A DNA stretch of 64,000 nucleotides, taken from contig UQHO01000004.1 of assembly GCA_900540995.1 (NCBI GenBank), positions 1 to 64,000 on the forward strand. The letters are read 5' to 3'. This document shows positions 43,938 to 53,000 of this stretch, in pieces (the stretch's first letter is position 1; each line of letters begins with the position of its first letter). The position numbers were made by a program, and so were the translations under genes. The notes beneath the pieces are model-generated. The model made no database searches and had not been told where the DNA came from. It was given only the letters and a program-made list of their open reading frames with translations. This stretch comes from an uncultured Collinsella sp. Its GTDB lineage: Bacteria > Actinomycetota > Coriobacteriia > Coriobacteriales > Coriobacteriaceae.

Positions 43938-45275
43938 CTATGACCGGTCGCCTCCAAACAGATCAGGACGAGTGGCAAGATAGGCATCAAGGGCCTCGAG
44001 CGCACGGTCCGCATAGGCCTGGTAGCGGTCGCGCTTGCTGCGGCGCTTACCATCCTCGAGTGGCGGCACCAGGCCAAAGTTGACATGCATAGGCTGATAG
44101 CCCTCGGTGGCAGGATCGGTCGCATAGTCCACGAGTGCACCCAGGGCGCCCACACGCGGCAACTCGACGCCCGCGGCACCGATAGCCTCGGCATAGGTAT
44201 TGAGCGCCGCGAGCAGACCGGTCGCCACGGCTTCCATGTACCCCTCGGTGCCGGTGATCTGACCGGCCAGGCGCACGCCGGTACCGGGCACGGCAAAGGT
44301 GCCATCGAGCACGTGCGGGGCGTCGACAAAGGTATTGCGGTGCATGACACCGTAGCGGAAGAACTCAGCGTTCTCCAGGCCCGGCACCATATGGAAGACG
44401 CGCTTCTGCTCGCCAAAGGTCAGGTTTGTCTGGAAGCCCACCAGGTTATAGGCGGTCTTCTCCTTGTTCTCGGCACGCAGCTGAATCGCCGCCCAGGGGC
44501 GACGTCCGGTACGCGGGTCGGTGAGGCCGACGGGCTTCATGGCGCCAAAGCGAATGGCGTCCTTGCCGGTGCGTGCAACCTCCTCGGCAGGCTGGCAGGC
44601 CTGGAACAGATCGCCGCCCTCAAAGTCCTTGAGCACCACGCGGTCGGCCGTGGTGAGCGCCTCGATAAAGGCCTCGTACTCCTCCTTGTTGAGCGGGGCG
44701 TTGAGATAGTCGCCGCTCCCCTGCTCCTCGTAGCGCGACTGCGAGAACAGCACGTCCATATCGAGCGTGGAGGCATCGACGATCGGAGCCGCGGCATCGA
44801 AGAACGCAAGAGCGTCGCCACCGACGAGCTTCATGACCTCTTCGCTCAGCGCCGGCGAACACAGCGGGCCGGCGGCAATGACCACGTGACCCTCGGGAAT
44901 CTGCGTGACCTCGCCGTGAATGATCTCGATATTGGGTCGGGCGGCAACCTCGGCCTCGACAAGCTCGGAAAACTTGACGCGGTCGACCGCCAAGGCACCA
45001 CCGGCGGGAACAGCCGCACGATGGGCGCAATCGAGCAGGACTGAACCCATGCGCTCGAGCTCGGCCTTCAGCAGCCCGGCGGCGGAATCGGAACGGGTCG
45101 ACTTAAACGAATTGGAGCAGACGAGCTCTGCCAGGTGATCGGTATGGTGGGCCGGGGAGCTCACCTGGGGGCGCATCTCGCACAGCTTTACGGCAAACCC
45201 GCGGTCTGCCAGCTGAATCGCGCACTCCGAACCCGCCAGACCGCCACCAATAACCGTCACCTGATCAAACAGCAT
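43938..45275 (-). CDS. trmFO: Methylenetetrahydrofolate-tRNA uracil-5-methyltransferase TrmFO
   Basis: Folate- and FAD-dependent enzyme making m5U54 in the tRNA T-loop. The 445-residue product has the FAD motif VTVIGGGLAGSECAIQLA, LCEMRP, CSNSFKS, and MHRNTFVDAPHVL with GTEGYMEAVATGLLAA, all characteristic of TrmFO and not GidA. ATG 45275 has AAAGGTG 7 bases upstream. Its place next to dprA and xerC is typical of Gram-positive genomes. Confidence 0.96.
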   Translation of the reverse strand: MLFDQVTVIGGGLAGSECAIQLADRGFAVKLCEMRPQVSSPAHHTDHLAELVCSNSFKSTRSDSAAGLLKAELERMGSVLLDCAHRAAVPAGGALAVDRVKFSELVEAEVAARPNIEIIHGEVTQIPEGHVVIAAGPLCSPALSEEVMKLVGGDALAFFDAAAPIVDASTLDMDVLFSQSRYEEQGSGDYLNAPLNKEEYEAFIEALTTADRVVLKDFEGGDLFQACQPAEEVARTGKDAIRFGAMKPVGLTDPRTGRRPWAAIQLRAENKEKTAYNLVGFQTNLTFGEQKRVFHMVPGLENAEFFRYGVMHRNTFVDAPHVLDGTFAVPGTGVRLAGQITGTEGYMEAVATGLLAALNTYAEAIGAAGVELPRVGALGALVDYATDPATEGYQPMHVNFGLVPPLEDGKRRSKRDRYQAYADRALEALDAYLATRPDLFGGDRS

Positions 45276-45289
45276 CTGCAAACACCTTT

Positions 45290-46225
45290 CTAATTGACAT
45301 GTTTTCCATTGTGACCGAAGGGTGTCTGGGCGTGAAGGGCAAACTTAGAGGGCGCATACCTTCCATCCATCATGCGCTCGATAAGGCCCTCGAGCTCAAG
45401 CGAACCCAGGAGTTTAAGTACGCCGACGGCATCGAGCGAGACGAGCGCCGCGATGTCGTCGACTTTGAGCGGAGAGGCGATGAGCGCATGCATCACGGTC
45501 TGCTGTGTTGGATCCAAGTCGGCAATGCCGGGAGCATCGGGGCGCGAGTAGCGCAGGGTGCCGTAGATGCGTGAGATAGCCATCTCGATAGACTCCTCGT
45601 CGATGATGCAGCAAGCACCGTTCGCAATGAGGTAATTCGTGCCACGCGACTCGGGCGATAGGATCGACCCCGGCACGACAAGAAGTTCGCGCCCCAAATC
45701 CATAGCAGCCTCAGCTGTAGAAAACGTCCCGGAAGGCATACCCGCCTCGGAAACAAAGAGGGCTTGCGACAGGGCCGCGATCACGCGATTGCGGCGCGGA
45801 AAGGCAAACTTGCGCGGACCCATGCCCCACGGAGAGATCGACACGACCGCGCCACCCGTATCGAGCGTGCGCGTAATAAGCCCCGCGCTCGAGCGCGGGT
45901 AGACCACGTCGGCGCCCGTCCCCAGCACCACGACGTGTTTACCGCCAGCGTTGACCGCAGCCCAACCCGAGGCCTGATCACAACCGACCGCGCCGCCCGA
46001 AACTACCGTCACTCCCGCCTCGACCGCCACCTTTGACGCAAGCTCTGCCACGGCAAGACCATACGGCGAGGCCTTGCGCGCGCCGATGATGGAGAGCGCG
46101 GGCGTCGAAAGCACCTCGGGGTTGCCGCGCACATAGAGCGTCTGGGGTACATCAGAAAGCTCCAAAACGGTCTCAGGATACAACGTATCACCTGGATGCA
46201 GCTCAAAGGTCCCCTCGGCCATCAT
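45290..46225 (-). CDS. dprA: DNA-processing protein DprA
   Basis: Loads RecA on incoming single-stranded DNA during transformation. The 311-residue product has the Rossmann-like core with SIIGARKASPYG, VVSGGAVGCDQASGWAA, VLGTGADVVYPR, and FPRRNRVIAALSQALFVSEA. A C-terminal winged-helix region (QTVMHALIASPLKVDDIAALV) follows. The N-terminal SAM domain seen in some DprAs is absent. ATG 46225 overlaps the comM stop (ATGA); ATG 46222 is an equally good start. Both share AAGGAGG. Confidence 0.94.
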   Translation of the reverse strand: MMAEGTFELHPGDTLYPETVLELSDVPQTLYVRGNPEVLSTPALSIIGARKASPYGLAVAELASKVAVEAGVTVVSGGAVGCDQASGWAAVNAGGKHVVVLGTGADVVYPRSSAGLITRTLDTGGAVVSISPWGMGPRKFAFPRRNRVIAALSQALFVSEAGMPSGTFSTAEAAMDLGRELLVVPGSILSPESRGTNYLIANGACCIIDEESIEMAISRIYGTLRYSRPDAPGIADLDPTQQTVMHALIASPLKVDDIAALVSLDAVGVLKLLGSLELEGLIERMMDGRYAPSKFALHAQTPFGHNGKHVN

Positions 46226-47745
46226 TGGTCCCTCCTTCCCTGGTACATCGCTGCCTCGAGCACGTGGTCCTGCGTCACTTGCTCGCTCTCGGCGACGTCG
46301 GCGATTGTACGCGCGATACGCACCAGTCGCACGATGCCGCGACCCGTGAGATGCGTGCGTTTGGACAGGCCGAGCACACACTTCTCCGCCGCATCATCGA
46401 GCTCAAAGGTCGAAACGACGCCGTCAATGGACCGTGTCTCGTCATCCTCGGCCTCGGCATCCGCATCGTCCATACGGGATTCGCGCCAAGCGCGAAAAGC
46501 GCGACCGCACACAACGTAGTCACGTAACTCAGCTGACGACATACCCTCCGCGCCCTCGATAATCACCTGAGGGTCGGGACGGGTCACATCGATCATCATG
46601 TCGATACGGTCGGCCAAAGGACCGCGCAGTTTAGACCGATAGCGCTCGACCATCGCCGCCGAGCAGCGACACGGTACCTCACGATCGCCCAAAAAGCCGC
46701 AGGGGCAGGGATTGCTCGCAGCCAGCAGCTGAAAGCGCGACGGGAAGGTAAAGGCCCCGTCGACGCGCACGATCCTCACATAGCCGCGCTCGATGGGCTG
46801 ACGCAGCGTCTGCAGCACACCCGTGGGAAACTCAGCAAGCTCGTCCAAAAAGAGCACGCCGCCATGAGCAAGGCTGATCTCACCCGGGTGCACCGGGCGC
46901 CCACCGCCGATAAGACCTGCGGTCGAAATACTGTGATGGGGACTGCGGAAGGGCCGGTGCCCCGCCAACAAGCCATCAATGTTCTCACCCAAAACCGAAT
47001 GGATGCACAGCGCCTCCTGTTGATCCTCAACGGAAAGCTCGGGCAGGATGCCGGTCATACGACGCGCGAGCATCGTCTTGCCCGATCCCGGGGACCCGAT
47101 CATAAGCAAACCGAGCTCACCCGCTGCCGCCAGTGCCATGCCGCGCTTGGCGACCTCCTGCCCCAGTACGTCGGCATAGTCGAGTTCGGGCTCAAAGGTC
47201 GCCTCGAGCACTTCAGAATCCAAGTAGTGCCGCGCGGCATCGCCCATGCCATGGGCAAGCTGAGACAAATGATCGATAAATCCGCAATCCACGCCCGCAA
47301 GCGGCACATGCTGATCGGACCTGCCGGCGATAAAGGACAGCCCCATATCACGCGCCAATAACTGAAACGCCACCTCGCCCTTGACGGGAAGCACCGTACC
47401 GTCCAAGCCGAGCTCGCCGGCGATAAGGCAGCGATCGAGGTTGTCACGGGGAATCTGCCCATCGGCCGCCAGAACCGCGATGGCGATGGGCAGATCAAAG
47501 CCGCTACCGGTCTTGCGAATATCGCCGGGCGCTAGGTTGACCGTAATGCCCGAGCGTGGGATCTCGAACCCGGCGGAGCGCATCGCGCAGCGAATACGAC
47601 CGCGTGACTCCATCACCTCCATACTCGGAATGCCGAGCATTTGGATGCCCGGAACACCACCGGCAAGCGAGACCTCGACCGTGACGTGAATCGCCTCGAC
47701 GCCACGGATGCAGGCCGCGTGAACGGCAAACGTCTCGAACGCCAT
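46222..47745 (-). CDS. comM: ComM/YifB family Mg-chelatase-like AAA+ ATPase
   Basis: Hexameric helicase-like ATPase that aids branch migration in transformation. The 507-residue product has the N-terminal YifB domain (GVEAIHVTVEVSLAGGVPGIQMLG) and the AAA+ module with GSPGSGKTMLARR, FLDELAEFPTGVLQTLRQP and LLAASNPCPCGFLGD. The conserved Cys cluster CPCGFLGD...VPCRCS is present. The ATG overlaps the yraN stop by one base. Confidence 0.94.
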   Translation of the reverse strand: MAFETFAVHAACIRGVEAIHVTVEVSLAGGVPGIQMLGIPSMEVMESRGRIRCAMRSAGFEIPRSGITVNLAPGDIRKTGSGFDLPIAIAVLAADGQIPRDNLDRCLIAGELGLDGTVLPVKGEVAFQLLARDMGLSFIAGRSDQHVPLAGVDCGFIDHLSQLAHGMGDAARHYLDSEVLEATFEPELDYADVLGQEVAKRGMALAAAGELGLLMIGSPGSGKTMLARRMTGILPELSVEDQQEALCIHSVLGENIDGLLAGHRPFRSPHHSISTAGLIGGGRPVHPGEISLAHGGVLFLDELAEFPTGVLQTLRQPIERGYVRIVRVDGAFTFPSRFQLLAASNPCPCGFLGDREVPCRCSAAMVERYRSKLRGPLADRIDMMIDVTRPDPQVIIEGAEGMSSAELRDYVVCGRAFRAWRESRMDDADAEAEDDETRSIDGVVSTFELDDAAEKCVLGLSKRTHLTGRGIVRLVRIARTIADVAESEQVTQDHVLEAAMYQGRRDQ

Positions 47746-48230
47746 CACGACACCTGCCAATCGAACGCGTTGTACTGATGCTCGATCTCGGCGATATGCC
47801 CGCCACGAATGGTGACGCCCACGGCATCGAAGCGAATCGCCTTGAGCGGATAATGCTCCATGAGATAGCAACTTGCGATGCGGCGGTAGCGGCGTTGCTT
47901 TTGGGCGTCCACGGCCTCCTCGGGAAAGACCCGCGTGCTGCAATCCAGTGCGACGCGTCTGGTCTTGACCTCGGCCATCACCACGACATCGTCGAGCTCA
48001 TCGAGCAGCACCAGATCGGCCTCGCCCTCGGTGCAACGATAACCCTGCTCCAGCAAGGTGTAGCCGCGCTCGTTAAAGTAGTCGATGGTGATCAGCTCGC
48101 CCAGCATGCCCAGCTCGCGGGGACTGAGTCCCTTGATAAACTCGGGCGTCATCGCCCCGCAGTCGAGCTCCCCCTCTTCCCAACGCTCCTTGAGCTGCTG
48201 CGTCTTGCTCTTTTTGCTTGCGGCACTCAT
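47745..48230 (-). CDS. yraN: YraN family endonuclease-like protein (UPF0102)
   Basis: Predicted Holliday-junction-resolvase-fold nuclease, usually beside rnhB and comM. The 161-residue product has the restriction-endonuclease-like core ELITIDYFNERGYTLLEQGYR, EGEADLVLLDE and VVVMAEVKTRR (Asp and ExK catalytic set). An N-terminal extension of about 40 residues, rich in Lys, Glu and Thr, precedes it. ATG 48230 follows AAAGGAG. The cellular role is not established. Confidence 0.88.
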   Translation of the reverse strand: MSAASKKSKTQQLKERWEEGELDCGAMTPEFIKGLSPRELGMLGELITIDYFNERGYTLLEQGYRCTEGEADLVLLDELDDVVVMAEVKTRRVALDCSTRVFPEEAVDAQKQRRYRRIASCYLMEHYPLKAIRFDAVGVTIRGGHIAEIEHQYNAFDWQVS

Positions 48231-48327
48231 GGGGTCTCCTTTCCCGCACACTGAATTGCCCCGATGATGAGGGCACCTTTCATGCGGGTAAGTACCGGAA
48301 GCAAACCAAAATCTAACCAAATGCCGT

Positions 48328-48371
48328 CAAAAAACGGGCCGTATGCAGCAATGGTGTTGCATACGGCCCGC
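48328..48371 (-). terminator. Intrinsic terminator after rnhB
   Basis: Minus-strand arms CGGGCCGTATGCA and TGCATACGGCCCG with a 10-base loop are followed by six Ts. It separates rnhB from yraN, so yraN-comM-dprA-trmFO-xerC needs its own promoter in 48231-48327; none stands out. Confidence 0.93.
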
Positions 48372-48419
48372 TACCAGCAGGTTTATAAAACCCCAGAGGT
48401 CCCTGTCTCCACAATTGAC

Positions 48420-49208
48420 CTAGAAAAGGCGCTCAGTCTGCAGAAAGTTTCCGCAAAAGCTCACGCGGTGGAGTGGACAAAGTCCATGTTTGCGAATGGC
48501 CTCGATATGCTCGGGGCTTGCATAGCCCTTCGACTCGGCCAGATGGTACTCGGGATACTCGGCGTCGTACTCGACCATCATCTCGTCACGCGTGACCTTG
48601 GCCATGATGGATGCCGCGGCGATACAGGCGATCTTGGCATCGCCCTTGACCACGTCGCGCTCGTTAGGAACGGCGCCCAAGGGGTTGCCATCCATGAGGA
48701 CGCAGTCGGGTTCAAGTCCCGTATCGGCCACGGCGCCCGCAACGGCGGCACGGATAGCACGGGCCATGCCCATCTCATCGATATCCTTCGGCGCGATATG
48801 GCAAAAACCGATCGCCGTCGCCACCTCGGCAATCTTCACTGAGAGCAACTCGCGGCGCGCGGGCGTGAGCTTTTTGGAATCGTTGATACCCCAGACGCGC
48901 GGCTCCATAGGAAGACAGACGGCGCATACCGTCAAAGGACCGGCCACCGATCCGCGACCCACCTCGTCGACACCAACGACCACCCCATCGCCGCCAAGCT
49001 CGTGCATAAGCTCGTACATGTCATTGACGCGCTCGCGCTCGGCAAGCTCTTTGGCATGGCGTTTGAGGGCGCGTTCACAAGCCTTGATCACCTGCTGGCG
49101 CGGGTCCTCGCGATAATGCTCCACGAGGGCGGGAATCTCCTCAAACGCAGCGCTCGCCAACTCACCGGCAACCTGCGATGCCGAAACCGAGCTCGTCATG
49201 TTGGCCAT
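48420..49208 (-). CDS. rnhB: Ribonuclease HII
   Basis: Removes RNA from RNA-DNA hybrids and single ribonucleotides from DNA. The 262-residue product has VVVGVDEVGRGSVAGPLTVCAV, NDSKKLTPARRELL, DCVLMDGNP, DAKIACIAAASIMAKVTRDE and YPEYHLAESKGYASPEH, with the DEDD active site. An N-terminal extension of about 75 residues precedes the catalytic domain. ATG 49208 has AAGGAGG 7 bases upstream. Confidence 0.95.
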   Translation of the reverse strand: MANMTSSVSASQVAGELASAAFEEIPALVEHYREDPRQQVIKACERALKRHAKELAERERVNDMYELMHELGGDGVVVGVDEVGRGSVAGPLTVCAVCLPMEPRVWGINDSKKLTPARRELLSVKIAEVATAIGFCHIAPKDIDEMGMARAIRAAVAGAVADTGLEPDCVLMDGNPLGAVPNERDVVKGDAKIACIAAASIMAKVTRDEMMVEYDAEYPEYHLAESKGYASPEHIEAIRKHGLCPLHRVSFCGNFLQTERLF

Positions 49209-49235
49209 ACCAGGCCCTCCTTGCATGCAAATCAG

Positions 49236-49268
49236 ATAAAAAGAAGGGCCACCCGAAGGTGACCCTTG
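49236..49268 (-). terminator. Intrinsic terminator after rplS
   Basis: Minus-strand arms AAGGGTCACC and GGTGGCCCTT with a TTCG tetraloop, then CTTTTT. It lies between rplS and rnhB. Confidence 0.93.
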
Positions 49269-49301
49269 TGTCCAAACGAGTGGACAGACGCTGCGATCTT
49301 C

Positions 49302-49643
49302 TTAGCGCTTCTCGGGGATGCGAGCAGCCTTGCCCACCTTGTCGCGGAGGTAGTACAGTTTGGCGCGACGGACGCGACCATGGCGAACGACCTCGAGCTT
49401 GGCGATCTTGGGGCTGTGAAGCGGGAAGGTACGCTCAACACCGACACCGAAGGACATCTTGCGGACGGTGAAGGTCTCGCGGGCACCGGCGCCGGCCATG
49501 CGGATGACGTCGCCCTGGAAGACCTGGATGCGCTCGCGGTCGCCTTCCTTAATGCGGTAGTGAACCTTGACGTTGTCGGCGACGCGAACCTGAGGAATGT
49601 CCTCGCGGATCTGCTGACGCTCGATTGCGCGGATGTAATCCAT
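49302..49643 (-). CDS. rplS: 50S ribosomal protein L19
   Basis: Large-subunit protein at the 30S-50S interface. The 113-residue product has [55 protein letters not shown] and [18 protein letters not shown], the full family pattern. ATG 49643 follows AAGGA by 7 bases. It is separated from the rpsP-rimM-trmD run by lepB, glyQS, the PPDK regulator and ppdK. Confidence 0.97.
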   Translation of the reverse strand: MDYIRAIERQQIREDIPQVRVADNVKVHYRIKEGDRERIQVFQGDVIRMAGAGARETFTVRKMSFGVGVERTFPLHSPKIAKLEVVRHGRVRRAKLYYLRDKVGKAARIPEKR

Positions 49644-49712
49644 GTGCAATTCCTTACTCTTCTAGAGGTGCCGTACCATCTTGGCCGGCACGTAGTTGAA
49701 CAAACGTATTCG

Positions 49713-49740
49713 AGTATACACGCGCGGGTTTCTGCTGCAA
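49713..49740 (-). promoter_or_regulatory. Promoter of rplS
   Basis: On the minus strand, TTGCAG (49740-49735), a 16-base spacer ending in TG, and TATACT (49718-49713), about 70 bases before the rplS start. Confidence 0.7.
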
Positions 49741-49784
49741 GAACAATTTTTTACGCAGACAAAAAGACAAAACCCGCACATGAT

Positions 49785-49816
49785 AACCGCCCGCCTCACG
49801 AATGAGACGGGCGGCA
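49785..49816 (-). terminator. Hairpin terminator after ppdK
   Basis: Minus-strand arms CCGCCCGTCTC and GAGGCGGGCGG with a short loop, 38 bases past the ppdK stop. The downstream T content is low at first (TTATCATG), so efficiency is uncertain. Confidence 0.65.
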
Positions 49817-49852
49817 TGAGGGGGGCTACACTAGACGTCGATGTGCGGGGCG

Positions 49853-52649
49853 CTAGGCGGACCGCTTCGCCTCGAGCTTGGCCTGGGCGGCAGCAAGACG
49901 CGCGAGCGGCACGCGGTAGGGCGAGCAGGACACGTAGTCCACGTCGGCCACGTTAAACAGGCCCTTGATGGACTTGGGGTCGCCGCCGTGCTCGCCGCAC
50001 ACACCAAAGTGCATGTCGGGGTTAGTGGCGCGACCCTTCTCGACGGCCATGCGCACCAGCTCGAGTACTGCAGAGTCGATAGTCTCGAAGGGGTTATCCT
50101 TCAAGATCTTCTTGTGCAGGTACAGCGGGATGAACTTGGCCTCGGCGTCGTCGCGGGAGAAGCCGAAGGTCGTCTGCGTGAGGTCGTTGGTGCCAAAGCA
50201 GAAGAAATCGGCGTGCTGGGCGATCTCGTCGGCGACCATGCAGGCGCGCGGCAGTTCGAGCATCGCGCCCACGGGGATGTTGAGCTCGACGCCCTCCTCG
50301 GCGGAAACCTCGGCGATGACACGCTCGATGACCTCGCGGGTCTGGACATGCTCGGCCGTGATGGAGACAAGCGGGACCATGATCTCGGGACGCGGGTCGA
50401 CGCCTTCCTTGATGAGGCGGGCGGCAGCCCGGGCGGCGGGCGCGACCCCGCCGTGGTCGTTCGCTTTGGCACGCCGGGGCGCCGGCGCGAACCTGCATGA
50501 GCGGCAGGTCGCCGAAGACGACGGACAGGCGCACGCCGCGCAGGCCCAGCATGGGGTTGGATTCGACCATGCCGTCGATGCGGCGCAGGCGAGCACGCAG
50601 GGCGGCGAGCTCCTCCTCAGGAGCGCCAGCGGCCTCCTTCTTAGTGATGGCGACCTCAAGCTCGCGGGGATCGTCCAGGAACTCATGCAGCGGCGGATCG
50701 AGCAGACGAACGACCACATCGCGGCCGGTCATGGTCTTGAACATGGCAAGGAAGTCCTCGGTCTGGACCTTGAGTAGATCGGCCAGAGCCTGCTGTTTCA
50801 CGGCCTCGTCGTCGGACAGGATGAAGCTCTGGATAATGTTCTTGCGATCGCCCAGGAACATATGCTCGGTGCGGCACAGGCCGATGGCCTCGGCGCCAAA
50901 CTCAAGCGCGAGCTCGGCGTCCTCGGGATTGTCGGCGTTGACGCGCACGTGGTTGGCATGACCATCAGTCTCGTCCAGACGAATCTCGTCGGCCCAGGAC
51001 AGGATGGTGTCCAGGTCGCCCGTGAGCTCGGCGGAGACCAGGTCGACCGCGCCATCGACAACAATGCCCTGGGTACCGTCGATGGAGATGATGTCGCCCT
51101 CGTGCAATACGCGATCGCTGCCCTCGATGCGCACGACCTTCTCGGCGGCATCGATATGGAAGCGCTCGACACCGCAGACGCAGGGCGTACCCATGCCGCG
51201 AGCGATAACAGCGGCGTGGCTCGTCTTGCCACCATGGCTCGTCAGGATGCCCTCGGCGGTAACCATGCCCTTCAGGTCATCGGGGTTGGTCTCCCAACGG
51301 ACCAGAATGACCTTGTGACCCTCGGCCGAACGCGCGACGGCGTCATCGCTCGAGAACACGACCTCACCCACGGCGGCACCAGGACTGGCGTTAAGGCCGG
51401 TCGAAAGCGCCTCGTACTTCTTGGAGGAGTCGAACTGCGGGTGCAGGAGCTGGTCGAGCTGAGCGGGGTCGATGCGGCTCACAGCCTCCTCGCGGGTGAT
51501 GAGGCCCTCCTCGACCATCTCGATGGCAATACGCAGGGCCGCGGTGGCGGTACGCTTGCCCACGCGGGTCTGGAGCATCCAGAGCTTGCCCTGCTCGATG
51601 GTGAACTCGATATCGCACATATCGCGATAGTGATCCTCGAGCGTCAGGAAGACGCGCTCGAGCTCCTCGCCAGCGGACTCGAGGCCCGGGGTGGTCTTGA
51701 GATCGGCGATGGGCTCGGTGTTGCGGATGCCGGCGACGACGTCCTCGCCCTGGGCGTTGACCAAAAAGTCACCGTAGAACTCCTTAGTGCCGTCGGCCGG
51801 GTTGCGCGTGAAGGCGACGCCGGTCGCAGAGGTCTCGCCCTTGTTGCCAAAGGCCATGGCCTGAACGTTGACGGCAGTGCCGAGCTCGTCGGAAATACCG
51901 TGCTGTTTGCGGTAGATGCAGGCACGCTCGTTCATCCAGCTGCCAAAGACGGCCTGGATGGCAAGGCGCAGCTGAAGCTCAGGATCGTGCGGGAAGACGG
52001 GCTTGCCATCGACAACCTCGAGCTCGGGGTATAGGGCGGCCTCGACGTTCTCGGAGAAGATCCCCTTAAAGGTCTCGACGAGCTCCTGCAGGTCCTCGGC
52101 CGAAAGCTCGGAGTCAACGCGGACGCCGGCGACCAGGCGAGCCTGGGTCAGAGCGTTCTCGAACAGGTCGGCGTCGACGCCCATAACGACGTTGGAGAAC
52201 ATCTGGATAAAGCGACGATAGCTGTCCCAGGCAAAGCGCGGATTCTGTGTCTGGGCGATGAGGCCCTGGACGGAATCGTCGTTGAGGCCCAGGTTGAGAA
52301 CCGTGTCCATCATGCCGGGCATGGAGAACGGAGCACCCGAGCGCACCGACACGAGCAGCGGATCGGAGGCGTCGCCGAGCTTCTTGCCGCAACGGGCCTC
52401 GAGGTCGGCCTCGGCGGCTACGATCTCATCGAGCGCTCCTTCGGGCCAAACATTACCGGCATCGGAGTACTCGACGCAGGTCTGGCAGGTAATGGTAAAG
52501 CCGCCGGGAACCGGCAGACCGATACGGCTCATCTCGGCAAGGTTAGCGCCCTTGCCACCAAGCACAAAGTTCATGGACTTGTCGCCCTCGGTGACACAAG
52601 TGCCCTGGGCGTCGGTTCCAAAACGGTAAACCCTCTTGCAATCGCTCAC
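49853..52649 (-). pseudogene. ppdK: Pyruvate, phosphate dikinase with an apparent frameshift
   Basis: PPDK interconverts pyruvate and PEP with ATP and phosphate. The start is GTG 52649 after AGGGGAAG. The N-terminal part has the ATP-grasp domain (VLGGKGANLAEM), the phospho-His domain (GGKTSHAAVIARGMGTPCVCG) and much of the PEP/pyruvate domain up to GVRLSVVFGDLPLMQVRA. The frame is then lost. The rest, from AARLIKEGVDPRPEIMVPLV to the catalytic FGVCGEHGGDP and the C-terminus, continues in the next frame. Removing one base in the GC-rich stretch 50429-50483 restores a protein of about 931 residues. It is a recent mutation, a sequence error or a programmed shift. Confidence 0.85.
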
Positions 52650-52724
52650 GATACTTCCCCTTCCATGCGCTCTCGCACACGACCGTGGTAACGAATCGAC
52701 CCGCCGGATGCGGGCCGTGAGGGA

Positions 52725-52730
52725 ACTATA
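52725..52730 (-). promoter_or_regulatory. Candidate -10 box of ppdK
   Basis: TATAGT on the minus strand, about 75 bases before the ppdK start. No strong -35 is visible; activator control would fit the repeats just upstream. Confidence 0.4.
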
Positions 52731-52771
52731 CGGCGGGTTTTGAGCGGGCTTGAGCAGAGGATGCGCGGTTT

Positions 52772-52870
52772 GGTAAACGTGATAAATCTAGCGGTAAACG
52801 GTAGGTAAAGGTGGTTACCTTATGAAGATACCAATGCAAGAAAAATGCAGGTCAGATGCAAGTTTCTTGC
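52772..52870. promoter_or_regulatory. Phased short repeats upstream of ppdK
   Basis: The 344-base gap between ppdK and its regulator gene holds GGTAAACG at 52772 and 52793 and GGTAAAGG at 52804, spaced 21 and 11 bases, plus ATGCA at 52834, 52845 and 52856, spaced 11 and 11. GCAAGAAA (52836) and TTTCTTGC (52863) are inverted. Helical phasing suggests protein binding upstream of the ppdK promoter. The rest of the gap is the REP-like repeat. Confidence 0.45.
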
Positions 52871-52886
52871 TAAATCGCTTTACCAT

Positions 52887-53000
52887 AAGTAGCTAATTTG
52901 GGACGGGGCTTTTTTTAGCTGCCCCCGCAGGCAATCGACCAAAAAGATCGCGACCTCAGCCGGGGTAGCTAAAAAAGCCCCGTCCCAAATTAGCTACTTT
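52887..53000. repeat. REP-like inverted repeat between ppdK and its regulator
   Basis: Two arms of about 33 bases (52887-52920 and 52967-53000) are inverted copies differing by one T in a T-run. Each carries GTAGCTAATTTGGGACGGGG and ends in TTAGCT. They enclose a 46-base centre that pairs further (CCCCCGC and CCGGGG). The right arm supplies the stop codon of the regulator gene. The core resembles the repeats around the transposase near 28 kb. Confidence 0.85.

Noticed and set aside
52887..53000. CRISPR-like repeat
   Set aside because: There are only two arms, inverted rather than direct, with a self-pairing centre.
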